Under the pieces are notes generated by a model, which was not told where the DNA came from, did no database searches, and saw only the letters and a program-made list of their open reading frames with translations. The translations under genes and the position numbers were made by a program. This document shows, in pieces, positions 37,931 to 50,480 of a DNA stretch of 64,000 nucleotides. This stretch comes from Siccibacter turicensis LMG 23730. Lineage in GTDB: Bacteria > Pseudomonadota > Gammaproteobacteria > Enterobacterales > Enterobacteriaceae. Location: assembly GCF_000463155.2 (NCBI RefSeq), contig NZ_AWFZ01000028.1, positions 248,001 through 312,000 of the forward strand. Reading direction: 5' to 3'. Each line of letters begins with the position of its first letter. Position 1 is the stretch's first letter.

Positions 37931-37942
37931 GGTCAGCGACGC

Positions 37943-38242
37943 TTAATCGTCTTTCGGCGTTGCGTTTTCGACACGGCTTTTCAGCTTCTGGCCGGGCCTG
38001 AAGGTCACAACCCGACGAGCAGTGATGGGAATATCTTCACCGGTCTTCGGGTTACGTCCCGGACGTTGATTTTTATCGCGCAAATCAAAGTTACCAAAGC
38101 CCGAGAGTTTGACCTGCTCACCGTTTTCCAGAGCGCGACGGATCTCTTCGAAAAACAGCTCTACCAGCTCTTTGGCATCCCGCTTGCTAAGCCCAAGCTT
38201 ATCAAACAGATATTCTGACATTTCAGCTTTTGTAAGCGCCAT
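37943..38242 (-). CDS. ihfA: Integration host factor subunit alpha
   Basis: 99 residues, identical in layout to E. coli Ihf[29 protein letters not shown], the beta-arm [14 protein letters not shown] with the intercalating proline, and the C-terminal [19 protein letters not shown]-bending nucleoid protein, heterodimer with IhfB. 4 bp downstream of pheT in the pheST-ihfA operon. Confidence 0.99.
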   Translation of the reverse strand: MALTKAEMSEYLFDKLGLSKRDAKELVELFFEEIRRALENGEQVKLSGFGNFDLRDKNQRPGRNPKTGEDIPITARRVVTFRPGQKLKSRVENATPKDD

Positions 38243-38246
38243 AGGT

Positions 38247-40634
38247 TCAATCCCTCAATGATGCCTGGAATCGCTCTTTTAGTGCCTCTACGCATCTTGC
38301 AACGGTAGCGGCAATCTCCTCTTCTTCGAGTGTACGGCTGGTATCCTGCAGGATAAGGCTGATCGCGAGGCTCTTATAGCCCTCTGCAACGCCCTTGCCA
38401 CGGTACACGTCAAACAAGTTTACGCCAACTACCTGATTTGCGCCAACTTTCTTACATTCGACCAAAATATCTGCTGCGGGGACGTTTTCAGCGACCACGA
38501 CAGCGATGTCGCGCCGGTTCGCCGGGAAGCGAGAAATCTCCTGCGCTTCGGGTACGGTGCGCTCTGCGATGCGGTCCCAGAGCAGCTCAAACACCAGCGT
38601 ACGGCCATTGAGGGAGAGCTTGCGCTCCAGCTCAGGGTGGACAACGCCAATGAAACCAATGCGTTCACCCTGTAAATAAATGGCAGCACTTTGGCCAGGA
38701 TGCAAGGCCGGAATGGCTTCCGCTCTGAATTCAATTTCAGAAAGTTTACCGGTAAGCTCCAGAACCGACTCCAGATCGCCTTTCAGATCGTAGAAATCGA
38801 CCGCGCCTTTTGCCATATCCCAGTGCTCATCGGTACGGTTGCCGCAGATAGCGCCAGCCAGCATAACATCCTGACGAATACCGAGGTCCGCCTGCGTATC
38901 AGGCACAAAGCGCAGACCGGTTTCGAAAATACGCACGCGGTTTTGCTGACGATTCTGGTTATACATCACCGTGCCCAGCAGACCGGTCCACAGCGACAGG
39001 CGCATCGCGGACATTTCGCTGGAGATTGGGCTTGGCAGGATCAGCGCTTCCTCACCCGGATGCAGCAGCTGCTGCACTTTCGGATCGACGAAGCTGTAGG
39101 TGATCACTTCCTGATAGCCTTTGTCCACCAGCATGGTTTTGACACGCTTCATGGAGAGCGCCGCTTCGCGGTGGCTGCCCATGACCAGACCCGCCTGCAC
39201 CGGGGTATCCGGAATGTTGTTATAACCGTAGACGCGCGCGACCTCTTCTACCAGGTCTTCTTCGATTTCCATATCAAAACGCCAGCCCGGCGCGACCGCC
39301 TGCCACTCGTCCTGACCTTCGGTAACCTCGCAGCCCAGACGGCGCAGGATGTCGCTGACCTGAGCATCCTCAATGTGATGGCCGATCAGGCGATCGAGCT
39401 TGCTGCGACGCAGCGTGATGGTGGCGCGCGTTGGCAGGTGTGCCTCATGGGTGACATCGATAACCGGGCCGGCTTCGCCGCCGCAGATATCAAGCAGCAG
39501 GCGCGTAGCGCGCTCCATGGCTTTGTACTGCAGGGTAGGATCGACACCGCGCTCGTAGCGGTGAGAGGCATCGGTGTGCAGGCCGTGACGGCGTGCGCGA
39601 CCGGCGATGGACAGCGGGCTAAAGAAAGCACACTCCAGCAGCACGTTGCGGGTTTCGCCGTTCACACCGGAGTGCTCACCACCAAAGATACCGCCCATCG
39701 CCAGCGCGCCGCGGTCGTCGGCAATCACCAGGGTGTCGGTTTTCAGTTTGGCTTCGCTGCCGTCCAGCAGCACCAGGGTTTCGTCCGGCTGCGCCATGCG
39801 CACGGTGATACCGCCGTTGATGCGATCCAGATCGAAGGCGTGCATCGGCTGACCCAGCTCCAGCAGGACGTAGTTGGTGATATCCACCACCGCGTCAATG
39901 GAGCGAATACCGCAGCGGCGCAGCTTCTCGCGCATCCACAGCGGCGTTGGCGCGCCAACGTTAATCCCTTTCACCACGCGGCCCAGATAGCGCGGGCAGG
40001 CTTCAGCGGCCTCAACGCGGATCGGCAGCGTGTCATTGATAGTTGCGGCCACCGGGGCTATCTCCGGCTCGGTGAGCGGCAGCTGGTTCAGCACCGCCAC
40101 ATCGCGCGCGACACCGATGATGCCGAGGCAGTCGGCACGGTTCGGGGTAACGCTGATTTCGATGGTGTTGTCGTCGAGCTTCAGATAGTCACGAATATCG
40201 GTGCCGATCGGCGCATCGGCCGGGAGTTCGATGATCCCCGCGTGGTCGTCGGAAATGCCCAGCTCGGAGAAGGAGCACAGCATCCCTTCCGACGGCTCAC
40301 CGCGCAGCTTAGCCGCTTTGATTTTGAAATCGCCCGGCAGAACCGCGCCGATGGTCGCCACGGCGACTTTCAGACCCTGACGGCAGTTTGGCGCGCCGCA
40401 GACGATATCCAGCAGGCGCTCGCCGCCGACGTTAACCTTTGTCACGCGCAGCTTGTCGGCGTTCGGGTGCTGACCGCACTCCACCACTTCCCCGACGACT
40501 ACGCCGTGAAACGCGCCTGCGACCGCGTCAACGCCGTCGACTTCCAGACCCGCCATGGTGATCTGCCCGGCCAGCGCGTCGCTGTCGAGGGCCGGATTAA
40601 CCCATTCACGTAACCAGAGTTCACTGAATTTCAT
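38247..40634 (-). CDS. pheT: Phenylalanyl-tRNA synthetase beta subunit
   Basis: 795 residues (E. coli 795). Forms the alpha2-beta2 enzyme with PheS; holds the tRNA-binding and editing domains. Seen: N-terminal EMAP/tRNA-binding domain ([21 protein letters not shown]), B3/B4 editing region ([33 protein letters not shown]), B5 and the C-terminal ferredoxin-fold anticodon-binding domain ending FQASLRD. 15 bp after pheS. Confidence 0.99.
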   Translation of the reverse strand: MKFSELWLREWVNPALDSDALAGQITMAGLEVDGVDAVAGAFHGVVVGEVVECGQHPNADKLRVTKVNVGGERLLDIVCGAPNCRQGLKVAVATIGAVLPGDFKIKAAKLRGEPSEGMLCSFSELGISDDHAGIIELPADAPIGTDIRDYLKLDDNTIEISVTPNRADCLGIIGVARDVAVLNQLPLTEPEIAPVAATINDTLPIRVEAAEACPRYLGRVVKGINVGAPTPLWMREKLRRCGIRSIDAVVDITNYVLLELGQPMHAFDLDRINGGITVRMAQPDETLVLLDGSEAKLKTDTLVIADDRGALAMGGIFGGEHSGVNGETRNVLLECAFFSPLSIAGRARRHGLHTDASHRYERGVDPTLQYKAMERATRLLLDICGGEAGPVIDVTHEAHLPTRATITLRRSKLDRLIGHHIEDAQVSDILRRLGCEVTEGQDEWQAVAPGWRFDMEIEEDLVEEVARVYGYNNIPDTPVQAGLVMGSHREAALSMKRVKTMLVDKGYQEVITYSFVDPKVQQLLHPGEEALILPSPISSEMSAMRLSLWTGLLGTVMYNQNRQQNRVRIFETGLRFVPDTQADLGIRQDVMLAGAICGNRTDEHWDMAKGAVDFYDLKGDLESVLELTGKLSEIEFRAEAIPALHPGQSAAIYLQGERIGFIGVVHPELERKLSLNGRTLVFELLWDRIAERTVPEAQEISRFPANRRDIAVVVAENVPAADILVECKKVGANQVVGVNLFDVYRGKGVAEGYKSLAISLILQDTSRTLEEEEIAATVARCVEALKERFQASLRD

Positions 40635-40649
40635 TGGTTTATCCTGCCC

Positions 40650-41684
<1,035 letters not shown>

Positions 41685-41721
41685 TCATCGCCCGCTTACG
41701 CGACAGGCCTGCGTAAAACAT

Positions 41722-41750
41722 AAAAAAAGCCTCCGCGAGGGAGGCTTTTG
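41722..41750 (-). terminator. pheST attenuator terminator
   Basis: Minus strand AAAAGCCTCC-ctcgc-GGAGGCTTTTTTT, about 47 bp after the pheM stop and 90 bp before pheS: the attenuation hairpin known from E. coli. Confidence 0.9.
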
Positions 41751-41796
41751 GCGTGTTGTTTTCCGTTTCTTTTCTTACGCGCAAAGCCCCCTGGTG

Positions 41797-41841
41797 TCAG
41801 GCGCTAAAGTAAAAAAAGAAGCGGAAAATAGCAGCGTTCAT
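41797..41841 (-). CDS. pheM: PheST operon leader peptide
   Basis: 14 codons, MNAAIFRFFFYFSA, with five Phe codons. Differs from E. coli PheM only near the end. Ribosome stalling at Phe codons when charged tRNA-Phe is scarce prevents the downstream terminator from forming and raises pheST expression. Confidence 0.95.
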   Translation of the reverse strand: MNAAIFRFFFYFSA

Positions 41842-41964
41842 GCTTGCAGTTACCTTGTTGATTCAGTTGAAAACGCTATTGAAAAATTCTACGGGTAAAA
41901 AGTCAATTGCCAGAGGCGATAAGGCAGAAATGAAAAGAGGGAGCAAGCTCCCTCTTCCACCGGC

Positions 41965-42321
<357 letters not shown>

Positions 42322-42369
42322 TTAGCTCTCCTGTTCTATTCTTGAAAAAAAGTTAATAAGGTTAACGAC

Positions 42370-42570
<201 letters not shown>

Positions 42571-42660
42571 TTAACTTTCCACTTCGCATTGTTAATAAAT
42601 GAAACATAGGCGAGCATCTCCATGAGGCTTAACACCCCGCAGAGATGCTACTTGATGGCC

Positions 42661-43206
<546 letters not shown>

Positions 43207-45135
43207 TTATTCCTCCAGTTGTTGAAGACTGCGGCTGCGAATTTCTTGTTGCAGCTTCGCGATCACGTCGTTTACGTCCATGCTTCCGAGGTCTTTCCCG
43301 CGACGGGTGCGCACGGCAACTTTGCCTGCTTCAACCTCTTTGTCGCCACAAACCAGCATATAAGGGACACGACGTAAAGTGTGCTCGCGGATTTTAAAGC
43401 CAATCTTCTCGTTTCTCAAGTCCGCTTTAACACGAATGCCCGCATTTTGAAGTTTTCGGGTCAATTCGTTGACGTATTCTGCCTGTGAATCCGTAATATT
43501 CATGACCACCACCTGTACCGGGGCAAGCCATGTCGGGAAGAAGCCCGCAAATTCTTCGGTCAGAATACCGATAAAGCGTTCCATTGAGCCCAGGATGGCA
43601 CGGTGAATCATCACCGGAACCTGACGCTCATTGTTTTCACCTACATACGATGCGCTCAGACGGGACGGCAGCGAGAAGTCAAGCTGCACGGTACCACACT
43701 GCCACGCACGATCCAGGCAATCATAAAGTGTGAACTCAATTTTCGGGCCGTAGAACGCCCCTTCACCCGGCTGGTACTCGAAAGGAATATTATTCTCTTC
43801 AAGCGCCACGGCCAAATCCGCCTCAGCACGGTCCCACATTTCGTCGGTACCGATGCGTTTTTCCGGACGGGTCGAGAGCTTCACGACAATTTTTTCAAAG
43901 CCGAAGGTGCTGTACATGTCATAAACCATGCGAATACAGCTGTTCACTTCGTCACGCACCTGCTCTTCCGTACAGAAGACGTGTGCATCGTCCTGCGTAA
44001 AGCCACGCACGCGCATCAGACCGTGCAGCGCACCGGACGGCTCGTTACGATGGCAGCTACCGAACTCAGCCATACGCAATGGCAGGTCGCGGTATGATTT
44101 TAGACCCTGATTGAAGATTTGCACGTGACCCGGGCAGTTCATCGGCTTAATGCAGTATTCACGGTTCTCTGATGAGGTGGTGAACATCGCATCTTTGTAG
44201 TTGTCCCAGTGGCCGGTTTTTTCCCACAGCACACGGTCCATCATGAACGGGCCTTTCACTTCCTGATACTGGTACTCTTTGAGCTTGCTACGTACAAAGG
44301 TTTCCAGTTCGCGGAAGATAGTCCAGCCGTCGTTGTGCCAGAACACCATGCCCGGCGCCTCTTCCTGCATATGGTACAGGTCGAGCTGCTTGCCGATTTT
44401 ACGGTGGTCGCGCTTCGCGGCCTCTTCCAGACGCTGCAGATAGGCGTTCAACGCTTTTTTATCTGCCCATGCGGTGCCGTAGATACGCTGCAGCATTTTG
44501 TTGCTGCTGTCGCCACGCCAGTAAGCGCCCGCGGTCTTCATCAGTTTGAAATGGTGACAGAAGCGCATGTTCGGAACGTGCGGACCGCGGCACATGTCGA
44601 TATATTCTTCGTGATGATACAGACCCGGCTTATCATCCGGGGCGATGTTTTCATCCAGAATCGCGACTTTGTAGATTTCACCGCGCTGCACGAAGGTCTC
44701 GCGCGCTTCCTGCCAGCTTACTTTCTTCTTGATGACGTCGTAGTTGGACTCGGCCAGCTCGTGCATGCGCTTCTCAAGCTGATCCAGATCTTCCTGGGTC
44801 AGGGTGTGCTCGAGATCGATGTCGTAGTAAAAGCCATTATCGATAACCGGACCAATCGCCATTTTGGTGTGGGGCCACAGCTGCTTAATCGCATGACCCA
44901 GCAGATGCGCGCAGGAGTGACGGATAATTTCCAGTCCGGCGTCATCTTTAGCGGTGATAATGGCGAGGTGGGCGTCGTGGTCAATCAGGTCGCTGGTGTC
45001 GACCAGCTCACCGTCAACGCGACCCGCGATACAGGCTTTCGCCAGACCTGGACCGATGTCCAGTGCAACGTCCATGGGGCTAACAGCACGATCGTAATGG
45101 CGTTGGCTGCCATCAGGAAGAGTAATTACCGGCAT
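43207..45135 (-). CDS. thrS: Threonyl-tRNA synthetase
   Basis: 642 residues as in E. coli. Domains: TGS (1-61, [15 protein letters not shown]), editing domain with [16 protein letters not shown] and [16 protein letters not shown], class II catalytic core with the zinc Cys in [10 protein letters not shown] and motif [24 protein letters not shown], and the anticodon-binding domain from about 535. Represses its own translation in E. coli by binding a tRNA-like operator upstream of the start; the 120 bp upstream here are of suitable length but I could not fold them reliably. Confidence 0.99.
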   Translation of the reverse strand: MPVITLPDGSQRHYDRAVSPMDVALDIGPGLAKACIAGRVDGELVDTSDLIDHDAHLAIITAKDDAGLEIIRHSCAHLLGHAIKQLWPHTKMAIGPVIDNGFYYDIDLEHTLTQEDLDQLEKRMHELAESNYDVIKKKVSWQEARETFVQRGEIYKVAILDENIAPDDKPGLYHHEEYIDMCRGPHVPNMRFCHHFKLMKTAGAYWRGDSSNKMLQRIYGTAWADKKALNAYLQRLEEAAKRDHRKIGKQLDLYHMQEEAPGMVFWHNDGWTIFRELETFVRSKLKEYQYQEVKGPFMMDRVLWEKTGHWDNYKDAMFTTSSENREYCIKPMNCPGHVQIFNQGLKSYRDLPLRMAEFGSCHRNEPSGALHGLMRVRGFTQDDAHVFCTEEQVRDEVNSCIRMVYDMYSTFGFEKIVVKLSTRPEKRIGTDEMWDRAEADLAVALEENNIPFEYQPGEGAFYGPKIEFTLYDCLDRAWQCGTVQLDFSLPSRLSASYVGENNERQVPVMIHRAILGSMERFIGILTEEFAGFFPTWLAPVQVVVMNITDSQAEYVNELTRKLQNAGIRVKADLRNEKIGFKIREHTLRRVPYMLVCGDKEVEAGKVAVRTRRGKDLGSMDVNDVIAKLQQEIRSRSLQQLEE

Positions 45136-45397
45136 TATAAATCCTTATTCACAGTGGTGACCCACACGAAAGATCACATATGACATTAATGAGTATTGGT
45201 TTTTAGCAAGTAGCGACACCATCTAACCAACCGTTGTTAAATTGGTTCGTACTTTTAAAAAATGAAGCAGGTCCCTGCCTCTACGCGTAGGCCTATGGTA
45301 ACACTAATAAAATGCATAAAGCTATTTATCGCGTGCGCCGCCCTGTCGCGACGGACAGAACGGCGCAGAGGAAGTGAAAAATCTGCGGTCGTGACGC
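45136..45397. other. thrS leader and downstream end of the glycan locus
   Basis: 262 bp. The part next to thrS should contain its promoter and operator. Near 45330-45356 lies GCGCCGCCCTGTC-gcgac-GGACAGaaCGGCGC, a strong hairpin that may end the leftward transcript of the large fused ORF, though it lacks a T run. No gene. Confidence 0.5.
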
Positions 45398-48300
45398 TTA
45401 GGCCCCGGTCACGTGCAGGCGCCGCCCGGCGGTGACTTTCTCCGCCGCGTGTTTCCCGGCAAGGAACGCATGGTCCGAATTGTAATACTCCCACTCGCTG
45501 TAGCGTCCTGCCAGGGTGATATCGAACTGCTGCAGCCAGGCGCGCGCCAGCGCGACGTTATGCTCCCTGGCGTGATCGTAAATGACGTAGGCATAGGGGA
45601 TATCCGCCTGGCTGGCGGTGAGGATGACATCATCCGCATTAATGATACCGACCATGATGCACTCGGCGATGCAGCGGTCGATCAGCGCCTGCCCTTCTAC
45701 CGGCAGCGGCATTTTGTCGGAATAGCTGATTTCGCAGGTTAAGCCGCAGCCGCCCGGCGGACTGCAGAACGGGCTGGCGTTGCCCTGGACGAAGATGCGG
45801 TGAAAAATCGTCTCTTCCGGGTAGTAGATCCAGTGTTTTTCGGTTACCGCCTCGCGCCCGATGCCCAGATTCACGCAGCGCACCGAGGTGTGCCGCAGCC
45901 CGTTCGCCGCCGCTGCAATCTCAGGCGGTACGTCATCCCCCACCATTCGCAGCAGTACCGGCAGCGGCAGCGTGCTGATCATCTGCTCGTAGCGGTAGCT
46001 TCTTCCGTCGGCCAGCAGCGCAATATGCTCGTGGGGATGAATCGCCACCACCTCGGCACCGGTCACCAGCGGCCCTTTGAGCAGCGGCAGAAAGCCGGAC
46101 ATCAGAGCCTGGAAGCCGCCGCGCAGCGGATACCCAAAGCGGGCGTTGGGTCCAATCGGTTTCTCCACCGGCGACAGCGCCCCCTCGATGATCTGCCCCA
46201 GATCGGGAAGCGGCACGCGCCCGCCCAGCCAGGAAGTCTCCATCTCCGCCAACGGCACTTTCCACAGCTTGCGGTTATAGGGAATGGCGAAATGCCGGGC
46301 GATACCGGCGCCCCAGGTCTGGTAGATGAAGGTTTCGAAATTGGCGGCGCTTTTGTCCCGGGCGGTAAGTACGCAGTCCCCGTCCGGCGGTGCAACGCCG
46401 TCAGCACAGCAGTCTTCGGGTTTACGTCCGCCCGCCCCGCTACCATTTTGTAGCGGCGCTGCCGCGCTGCCGAACCGGGCGTCGACCGCCCCGAGGATGC
46501 ACTCCTTAATCACCGGCGCCGGCAGGCCATAGAGCGCGCTCTGGAACGGATAGCGCGTGTAGACCCGCTGGCTGTAAATCCACGCCTCGCGATCCTGCCA
46601 GTGCAGGTTGTCCTTCAGCAGCAACTGGTACATGTCAAGCACATAGGGATCGGCGGAGAACATAATGTGCCCGGCATAATCGAAGGTGAACCCGTTGCTT
46701 TCGATGGAGCGGCACCAGCCGCCAACCTCGGCATTGCGCTCAAGCAGGGTCGCCTCTTCTCCATAATGGAAGGCGGCGCTGAGCCCGGTGGGTCCGGCGC
46801 CGAGGATCAGGCAGGGCGTAAACTCTGCCTCCTCTTTGTTAGCTGACTGAAGTCGCCGCCGTGCCTGCTCCGAGGCCAGATCGGTGCCGGAGCTATCCGG
46901 TTCGCCCTCACTCATCGCCCGGGCAATCAGCGACTGCATCGCCGCGGCGGTCGCATCCCAGGACGTCGCATCCACCACAGCACGCATCCGCTGCGCCTGA
47001 TGGCTTCGATCGTCGGCAGTGGCCGCCAGCGCCGCTTCGCAGCCGGCGATAAACTCCGCCGGGGTATGGCCAATCGCCACCAGCCCAGCGTAGGGGATTT
47101 TCACATCGGTAATCGCCGTGCTGACCACCGGCAGCGCCGCCGCCATGTACTCCAGCACTTTGGTGGGGCTGATATAGCGGGTCGAGGCGTTAAGGGCAAA
47201 CGGCATCAGGCAGACATCCCACCCGGCGAGAAACTGTGGCAGAGCCTGATAGGACTGCTGGCCGAAATAGTGGATGTTCTCTCGCTGCGGCAGGCTGGCC
47301 GGATCGATTTTCACCACCGGCCCCACCATTACGATCTGCCACGACGGATGGGCATCGGCCAGGGCGGCAATCAGCCCGAGATCCATACGCTCATCGATCA
47401 CACCGTAGTACCCGAGCCGGGGATGCGGCAGCGCGTTTTGTAACGGATGCCCGTTAGTGCGATCCAGCGCCTGCTCGAAATGCGCCGCGTCTACGCTACT
47501 GGGAAAACACCAGGCGTTGTCGTGTCGCCCCTGTTTGGCCGCATGCAGGCTTGGCCCGCCGGTGAACAGCAGGTCAGCCCGGCTCATCAGGGCCGACTCG
47601 CGCTGCAACAGCTGACGCGGCGCGTTTTTAAACGAGGCCAGCTCGTCCATGCAGTCGTAGACCACTAGCGCCGGTCGAAACGCGGCCAGCAGCGGCAGCG
47701 CCATCGGCGTGTAGAACCAGACCAGCGGCGCTTCATGCTCAGCGTTCAGGGCGGTCAACAACGGCAGCAGCCCGGCAATCTGCTCATCGTGAAACCCCGG
47801 TGCAGGCACCGCCGTATGCGGCGTGATCACCGTCACCCCCGGCGCGGGCGTCGCGTAACGCAGCCCCGCAGGCCCCGCCTCGAACACCGGCTCTTCAATA
47901 AAAAGCACCTGCCAGTAGCGCGCGAGGCGAGAAAGCAGATGCTGGGGGCGCTGGTAGACAAAATCCCAACGCAGGTGGCTGAACACGATAAGCGTCGTCA
48001 TGGAATGCTCCTTTCCCGTGTGGCAGGAATGTCGCCGGGAGTGAAAGAGAGAGAGGGAGTGCTGCGCGCCGCGTAGCGCCAGCGAATACGGAACACAGAG
48101 CCTGCGTGCCAGCGGATCGGGGCCATCGTGGCCCGGCTCCCACAGGCCGCTGTGGTGCCACAGCGAACCATTGTCCCAGTCGGGACGATCGAGAATCGGA
48201 TAGAGACAGACGCCGAGGATATCCGTCCCGTCGAGCTGCGCCTGGGCAACCCCGGCGGCGACATCCGCAATCCATGCCCCCCGCCCGCTGCCAACATGGC

Positions 48301-49168
48301 TGGTTTCCGCCAGCAGCAGCGGCCGACGGTAGCGCTGATAGAGTTCATCCAGCATGCGGTGCAGCGGCTGACGACGTGCGTCGCCGAGGTGCCACGGCAG
48401 CCGCTGGCGGTCCGGAGCCTGCCACTGGTTATCGTGATAGTAGTTGGCGCCGATAAGATCGAGATAGTGTCCCGCCCCGCCCAGCTCCGGCGCGCGGCGA
48501 CCAGCGATCATGTCCCAGGCGTCATACTGGGCGGCATGCTCGCCCGCCGCCTGCTCGCGTGAGGGCGCATCGTCCCCGCTGCCGACATAAATAATCGGGT
48601 CGCAGTGCAGAAAGCGCGCCCGGGGATCGGCGTCGCGTATCGCATCGCAGCCGGCCAGCGCGGCCCGCACCAGCTGGCGCTTAAACCTCTCGCCCGCGTT
48701 CTCGCCCAGCGCTTCGCCGCTGGGAAAATAGCCCACGCCCAGCGCCCAGCTGGTAAAGGAGATCTCATTTATCGGCGAGTAGACCGGCGCCTCGTCGTAC
48801 CAGGGCGCCAGAAATCGCGCCACCCGGCCGCAGAAATCCGCAAAGCGCGGGACAAACGCCGGATCCAGCAGCGTCAGATCCGTCGGCCAGCCGTAGTGAA
48901 GCAGCGTCCAGCAGATCTGAATATCGTGCGCTTTCGCAGCGCGCATACGCGCCTCAATCCCCTGAAAGTCCGGGTTCCCGTTGCGCTCGCTCAACCGCCA
49001 CCCCACGCTCTCGCGCACCGTTTTCATGGCGTAAGCGGCCAGGACAGCGTAATCCTCCGCCGCGCGGGTCAGATGGCCGGTGGCTTCGTTCATCGCAAGC
49101 GCAACGCCCTGAGTCGTAATGTGGTCTGCTCCCTCATACCCGGCCTGCCAGAAACTGTGAAACGGCAC
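45398..49168 (-). CDS. 1256-codon fused ORF: GH1-like glycosidase, TuaH-like glycosyltransferase, UDP-galactopyranose-mutase-like FAD protein
   Basis: Starts at GTG 49168 behind GGGAGG. Residues 1-375: clan GH-A (family 1-like) glycosidase with acid/base Glu in VYSPINEISFTSW and a probable nucleophile in LLLAETSHVG. Residues 390-770: GT-B glycosyltransferase of the TuaH kind (TLIVFSHLRWDFVYQRPQHLL, ISPTKVLEYMAAALPVVST). Residues 784-1256: FAD-binding, UGM/protoporphyrinogen-oxidase-like (LILGAGPTGLSAAFHYG, EVGGWCRS, YAGHIMFS, KLWKVPLAEMETSW). Both junctions look like old gene borders: Met390 has a perfect AAAGGAG 6 nt upstream, and Thr784 (ACG) sits 8 nt behind GAGGAGG. At the first junction a (CT)5 tract decides the frame. 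Probably a three-gene operon for an extracellular glycan, here read as one frame. Function unproven; no such locus follows thrS in E. coli. Confidence 0.75.
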   Translation of the reverse strand: MPFHSFWQAGYEGADHITTQGVALAMNEATGHLTRAAEDYAVLAAYAMKTVRESVGWRLSERNGNPDFQGIEARMRAAKAHDIQICWTLLHYGWPTDLTLLDPAFVPRFADFCGRVARFLAPWYDEAPVYSPINEISFTSWALGVGYFPSGEALGENAGERFKRQLVRAALAGCDAIRDADPRARFLHCDPIIYVGSGDDAPSREQAAGEHAAQYDAWDMIAGRRAPELGGAGHYLDLIGANYYHDNQWQAPDRQRLPWHLGDARRQPLHRMLDELYQRYRRPLLLAETSHVGSGRGAWIADVAAGVAQAQLDGTDILGVCLYPILDRPDWDNGSLWHHSGLWEPGHDGPDPLARRLCVPYSLALRGAQHSLSLFHSRRHSCHTGKEHSMTTLIVFSHLRWDFVYQRPQHLLSRLARYWQVLFIEEPVFEAGPAGLRYATPAPGVTVITPHTAVPAPGFHDEQIAGLLPLLTALNAEHEAPLVWFYTPMALPLLAAFRPALVVYDCMDELASFKNAPRQLLQRESALMSRADLLFTGGPSLHAAKQGRHDNAWCFPSSVDAAHFEQALDRTNGHPLQNALPHPRLGYYGVIDERMDLGLIAALADAHPSWQIVMVGPVVKIDPASLPQRENIHYFGQQSYQALPQFLAGWDVCLMPFALNASTRYISPTKVLEYMAAALPVVSTAITDVKIPYAGLVAIGHTPAEFIAGCEAALAATADDRSHQAQRMRAVVDATSWDATAAAMQSLIARAMSEGEPDSSGTDLASEQARRRLQSANKEEAEFTPCLILGAGPTGLSAAFHYGEEATLLERNAEVGGWCRSIESNGFTFDYAGHIMFSADPYVLDMYQLLLKDNLHWQDREAWIYSQRVYTRYPFQSALYGLPAPVIKECILGAVDARFGSAAAPLQNGSGAGGRKPEDCCADGVAPPDGDCVLTARDKSAANFETFIYQTWGAGIARHFAIPYNRKLWKVPLAEMETSWLGGRVPLPDLGQIIEGALSPVEKPIGPNARFGYPLRGGFQALMSGFLPLLKGPLVTGAEVVAIHPHEHIALLADGRSYRYEQMISTLPLPVLLRMVGDDVPPEIAAAANGLRHTSVRCVNLGIGREAVTEKHWIYYPEETIFHRIFVQGNASPFCSPPGGCGLTCEISYSDKMPLPVEGQALIDRCIAECIMVGIINADDVILTASQADIPYAYVIYDHAREHNVALARAWLQQFDITLAGRYSEWEYYNSDHAFLAGKHAAEKVTAGRRLHVTGA
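48046..48055 (-). repeat. (CT)5 dinucleotide tract at the glycosidase/glycosyltransferase junction
   Basis: Coding strand CTCTCTCTCT at codons about 372-375. With five units the frame runs on into the glycosyltransferase. With one more CT unit the frame becomes SLSLSFTPGDIPATRERSIP and stops at TGA (48000-47998), overlapping the glycosyltransferase ATG as ATGA. Confidence 0.85.
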
Positions 49169-49572
49169 AGGAACCTCCCGTCAGACGGCACAGCGGACGG
49201 GCCTCTGCCGGTAGACCGGAAAGGATCGCGAACGCTGTAGCGGTAATAGTGACGACAAAACAGTGCGGAAGAGAGTGGCGTGAAACGCGTGCTGGGATGC
49301 TCTGTAAAACCGGCGCGTTAACCGGAACTCACCACCGAAATGCGGCGATATTTGCCTTAAAGCATTATGTTCTCTTATCGAAGCATGGCGTATAGCCCTG
49401 CGCTTTGCCAGGGATCGCAATAATAAAGCGACGTAATAATAAGCCTGTCTGGAGTAACCCCTTAAAATGATGGGGAATATTTCATTACGGTATCGATCCC
49501 CGTGAGGCTTTACCTGGCGCACGGCGCAGGGTACAAATAAACTTTCCTTACCGGTTAGCAGGCCAGGCATCG
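49169..49572. other. Divergent intergenic region between the glycan ORF and the AraC gene
   Basis: 404 bp, no gene. It must hold the promoters of the leftward glycan ORF and the rightward AraC-type regulator. AT-rich near 49350-49500. Nothing specific recognised. Confidence 0.5.
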
Positions 49573-50427
49573 ATGACAGCGTCTTCGCACAGCACAGAAA
49601 ATCGCGACTGGGTTAACCTGCGCCGCGATCATGACACCGGCATCGAAAGCGTTCATGCCCATTTCACCGGGCATGCCTACGATCCTCATGCCCACGATGA
49701 AGTGCTGGTGGGCGTCACCCAACAGGGCACACAGCGATTTACCTGCCATCGCGCCCTACATACCAGCACCCCTGGCCGGGCAATCCTGATTGAGCCGGGA
49801 GCGGTGCATGACGGGCATGCCCCGCAGTCGGAGGGCTTCACCTATGTGATGCTCTATCTTCCCCAGCCCTGGGTATCCGGCATGCTGGATCAGCGCGGTC
49901 TTGGGGACATCTCCACGTTGCAGGCGGCGTTTCGCAGCACCCTGAGCGAGGATGCCTTTCTCAATACCGCCATTCAGCAGGCGTTTTATGCAGTACACCA
50001 GCGGGAGGGCCGCCTGGCCCGTGACCAGAGCCTGGATTATCTGCTCGGCCTGCTGGCGCGCCAGCTCTATACCAGGCCGGATGCCGAGCTGTGTGATGCC
50101 ACGCTACAGATGCTGCGGGTGCGGGATTTTCTGCATGACTGCATGGCACAGGATGTCAGTCTCGATACGCTTTCCCGCGAAGCGGGCACTGACCGGTTCC
50201 GGCTCACGCGCCAGTTTAAAAAAGCCTTCGGGCAGTCGCCGCACGCGTACCTGGTCAGCCTGCGCCTGCGCTGCGCGCGTATGCTGCTGGCGCAGGGTGT
50301 ACGGCCTGCCCAGGTGGCGATTGACGTGGGCTTTGCCGACCAGAGCCATCTGGGGCGCTGGTTCCAGCGCGCCTGGCGGATGAGTCCCGCGGCCTATCAG
50401 CGTCAGTGCACAAACGTTCTATCCTGA
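49573..50427 (+). CDS. AraC-family transcriptional regulator with cupin sensor domain
   Basis: 284 residues. N-terminal AraC-binding cupin about 20-150 (FTGHAYDPHAHDEVLVGVTQQGTQRF, EPGAVHDGHAP), C-terminal double helix-turn-helix about 175-280 (SLDTLSREAGTDRFRLTRQFKKAFGQSPHAYL, AIDVGFADQSHLGRWFQRAWRMSPAAY). Ligand unknown. Divergent from the glycan ORF and 53 bp before the DUF2000 gene, so either could be its target; regulators of this subgroup often sit beside amino-acid exporters or small enzymes. No symbol justified. Confidence 0.88.
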   Translation: MTASSHSTENRDWVNLRRDHDTGIESVHAHFTGHAYDPHAHDEVLVGVTQQGTQRFTCHRALHTSTPGRAILIEPGAVHDGHAPQSEGFTYVMLYLPQPWVSGMLDQRGLGDISTLQAAFRSTLSEDAFLNTAIQQAFYAVHQREGRLARDQSLDYLLGLLARQLYTRPDAELCDATLQMLRVRDFLHDCMAQDVSLDTLSREAGTDRFRLTRQFKKAFGQSPHAYLVSLRLRCARMLLAQGVRPAQVAIDVGFADQSHLGRWFQRAWRMSPAAYQRQCTNVLS

Positions 50428-50480
50428 TTCTCCGGTAACGCTCACTATTGGGTTTTGACAGCGACCTGATGGAGAATCTG

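Noticed and set aside
34710-37942. Cobalamin riboswitch near btuCED
   Set aside because: Looked for the conserved B12-box type sequence in the leaders of btuC and in the iutA-btuD gap and saw none; in enterobacteria the riboswitch belongs to btuB and cob genes.
38691-40613. 640-codon plus-strand frame
   Set aside because: Lies entirely antisense to pheT, composition-driven (His/Gln-rich), no domain recognised.
48046-48055. Possibility that the glycosidase-glycosyltransferase fusion is a normal linker
   Set aside because: Considered, but the linker residues coincide with a perfect Shine-Dalgarno, and a one-unit repeat change recreates an ATGA overlap; a designed linker would not be expected to do so. 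Kept as a finding rather than as an ordinary fusion.
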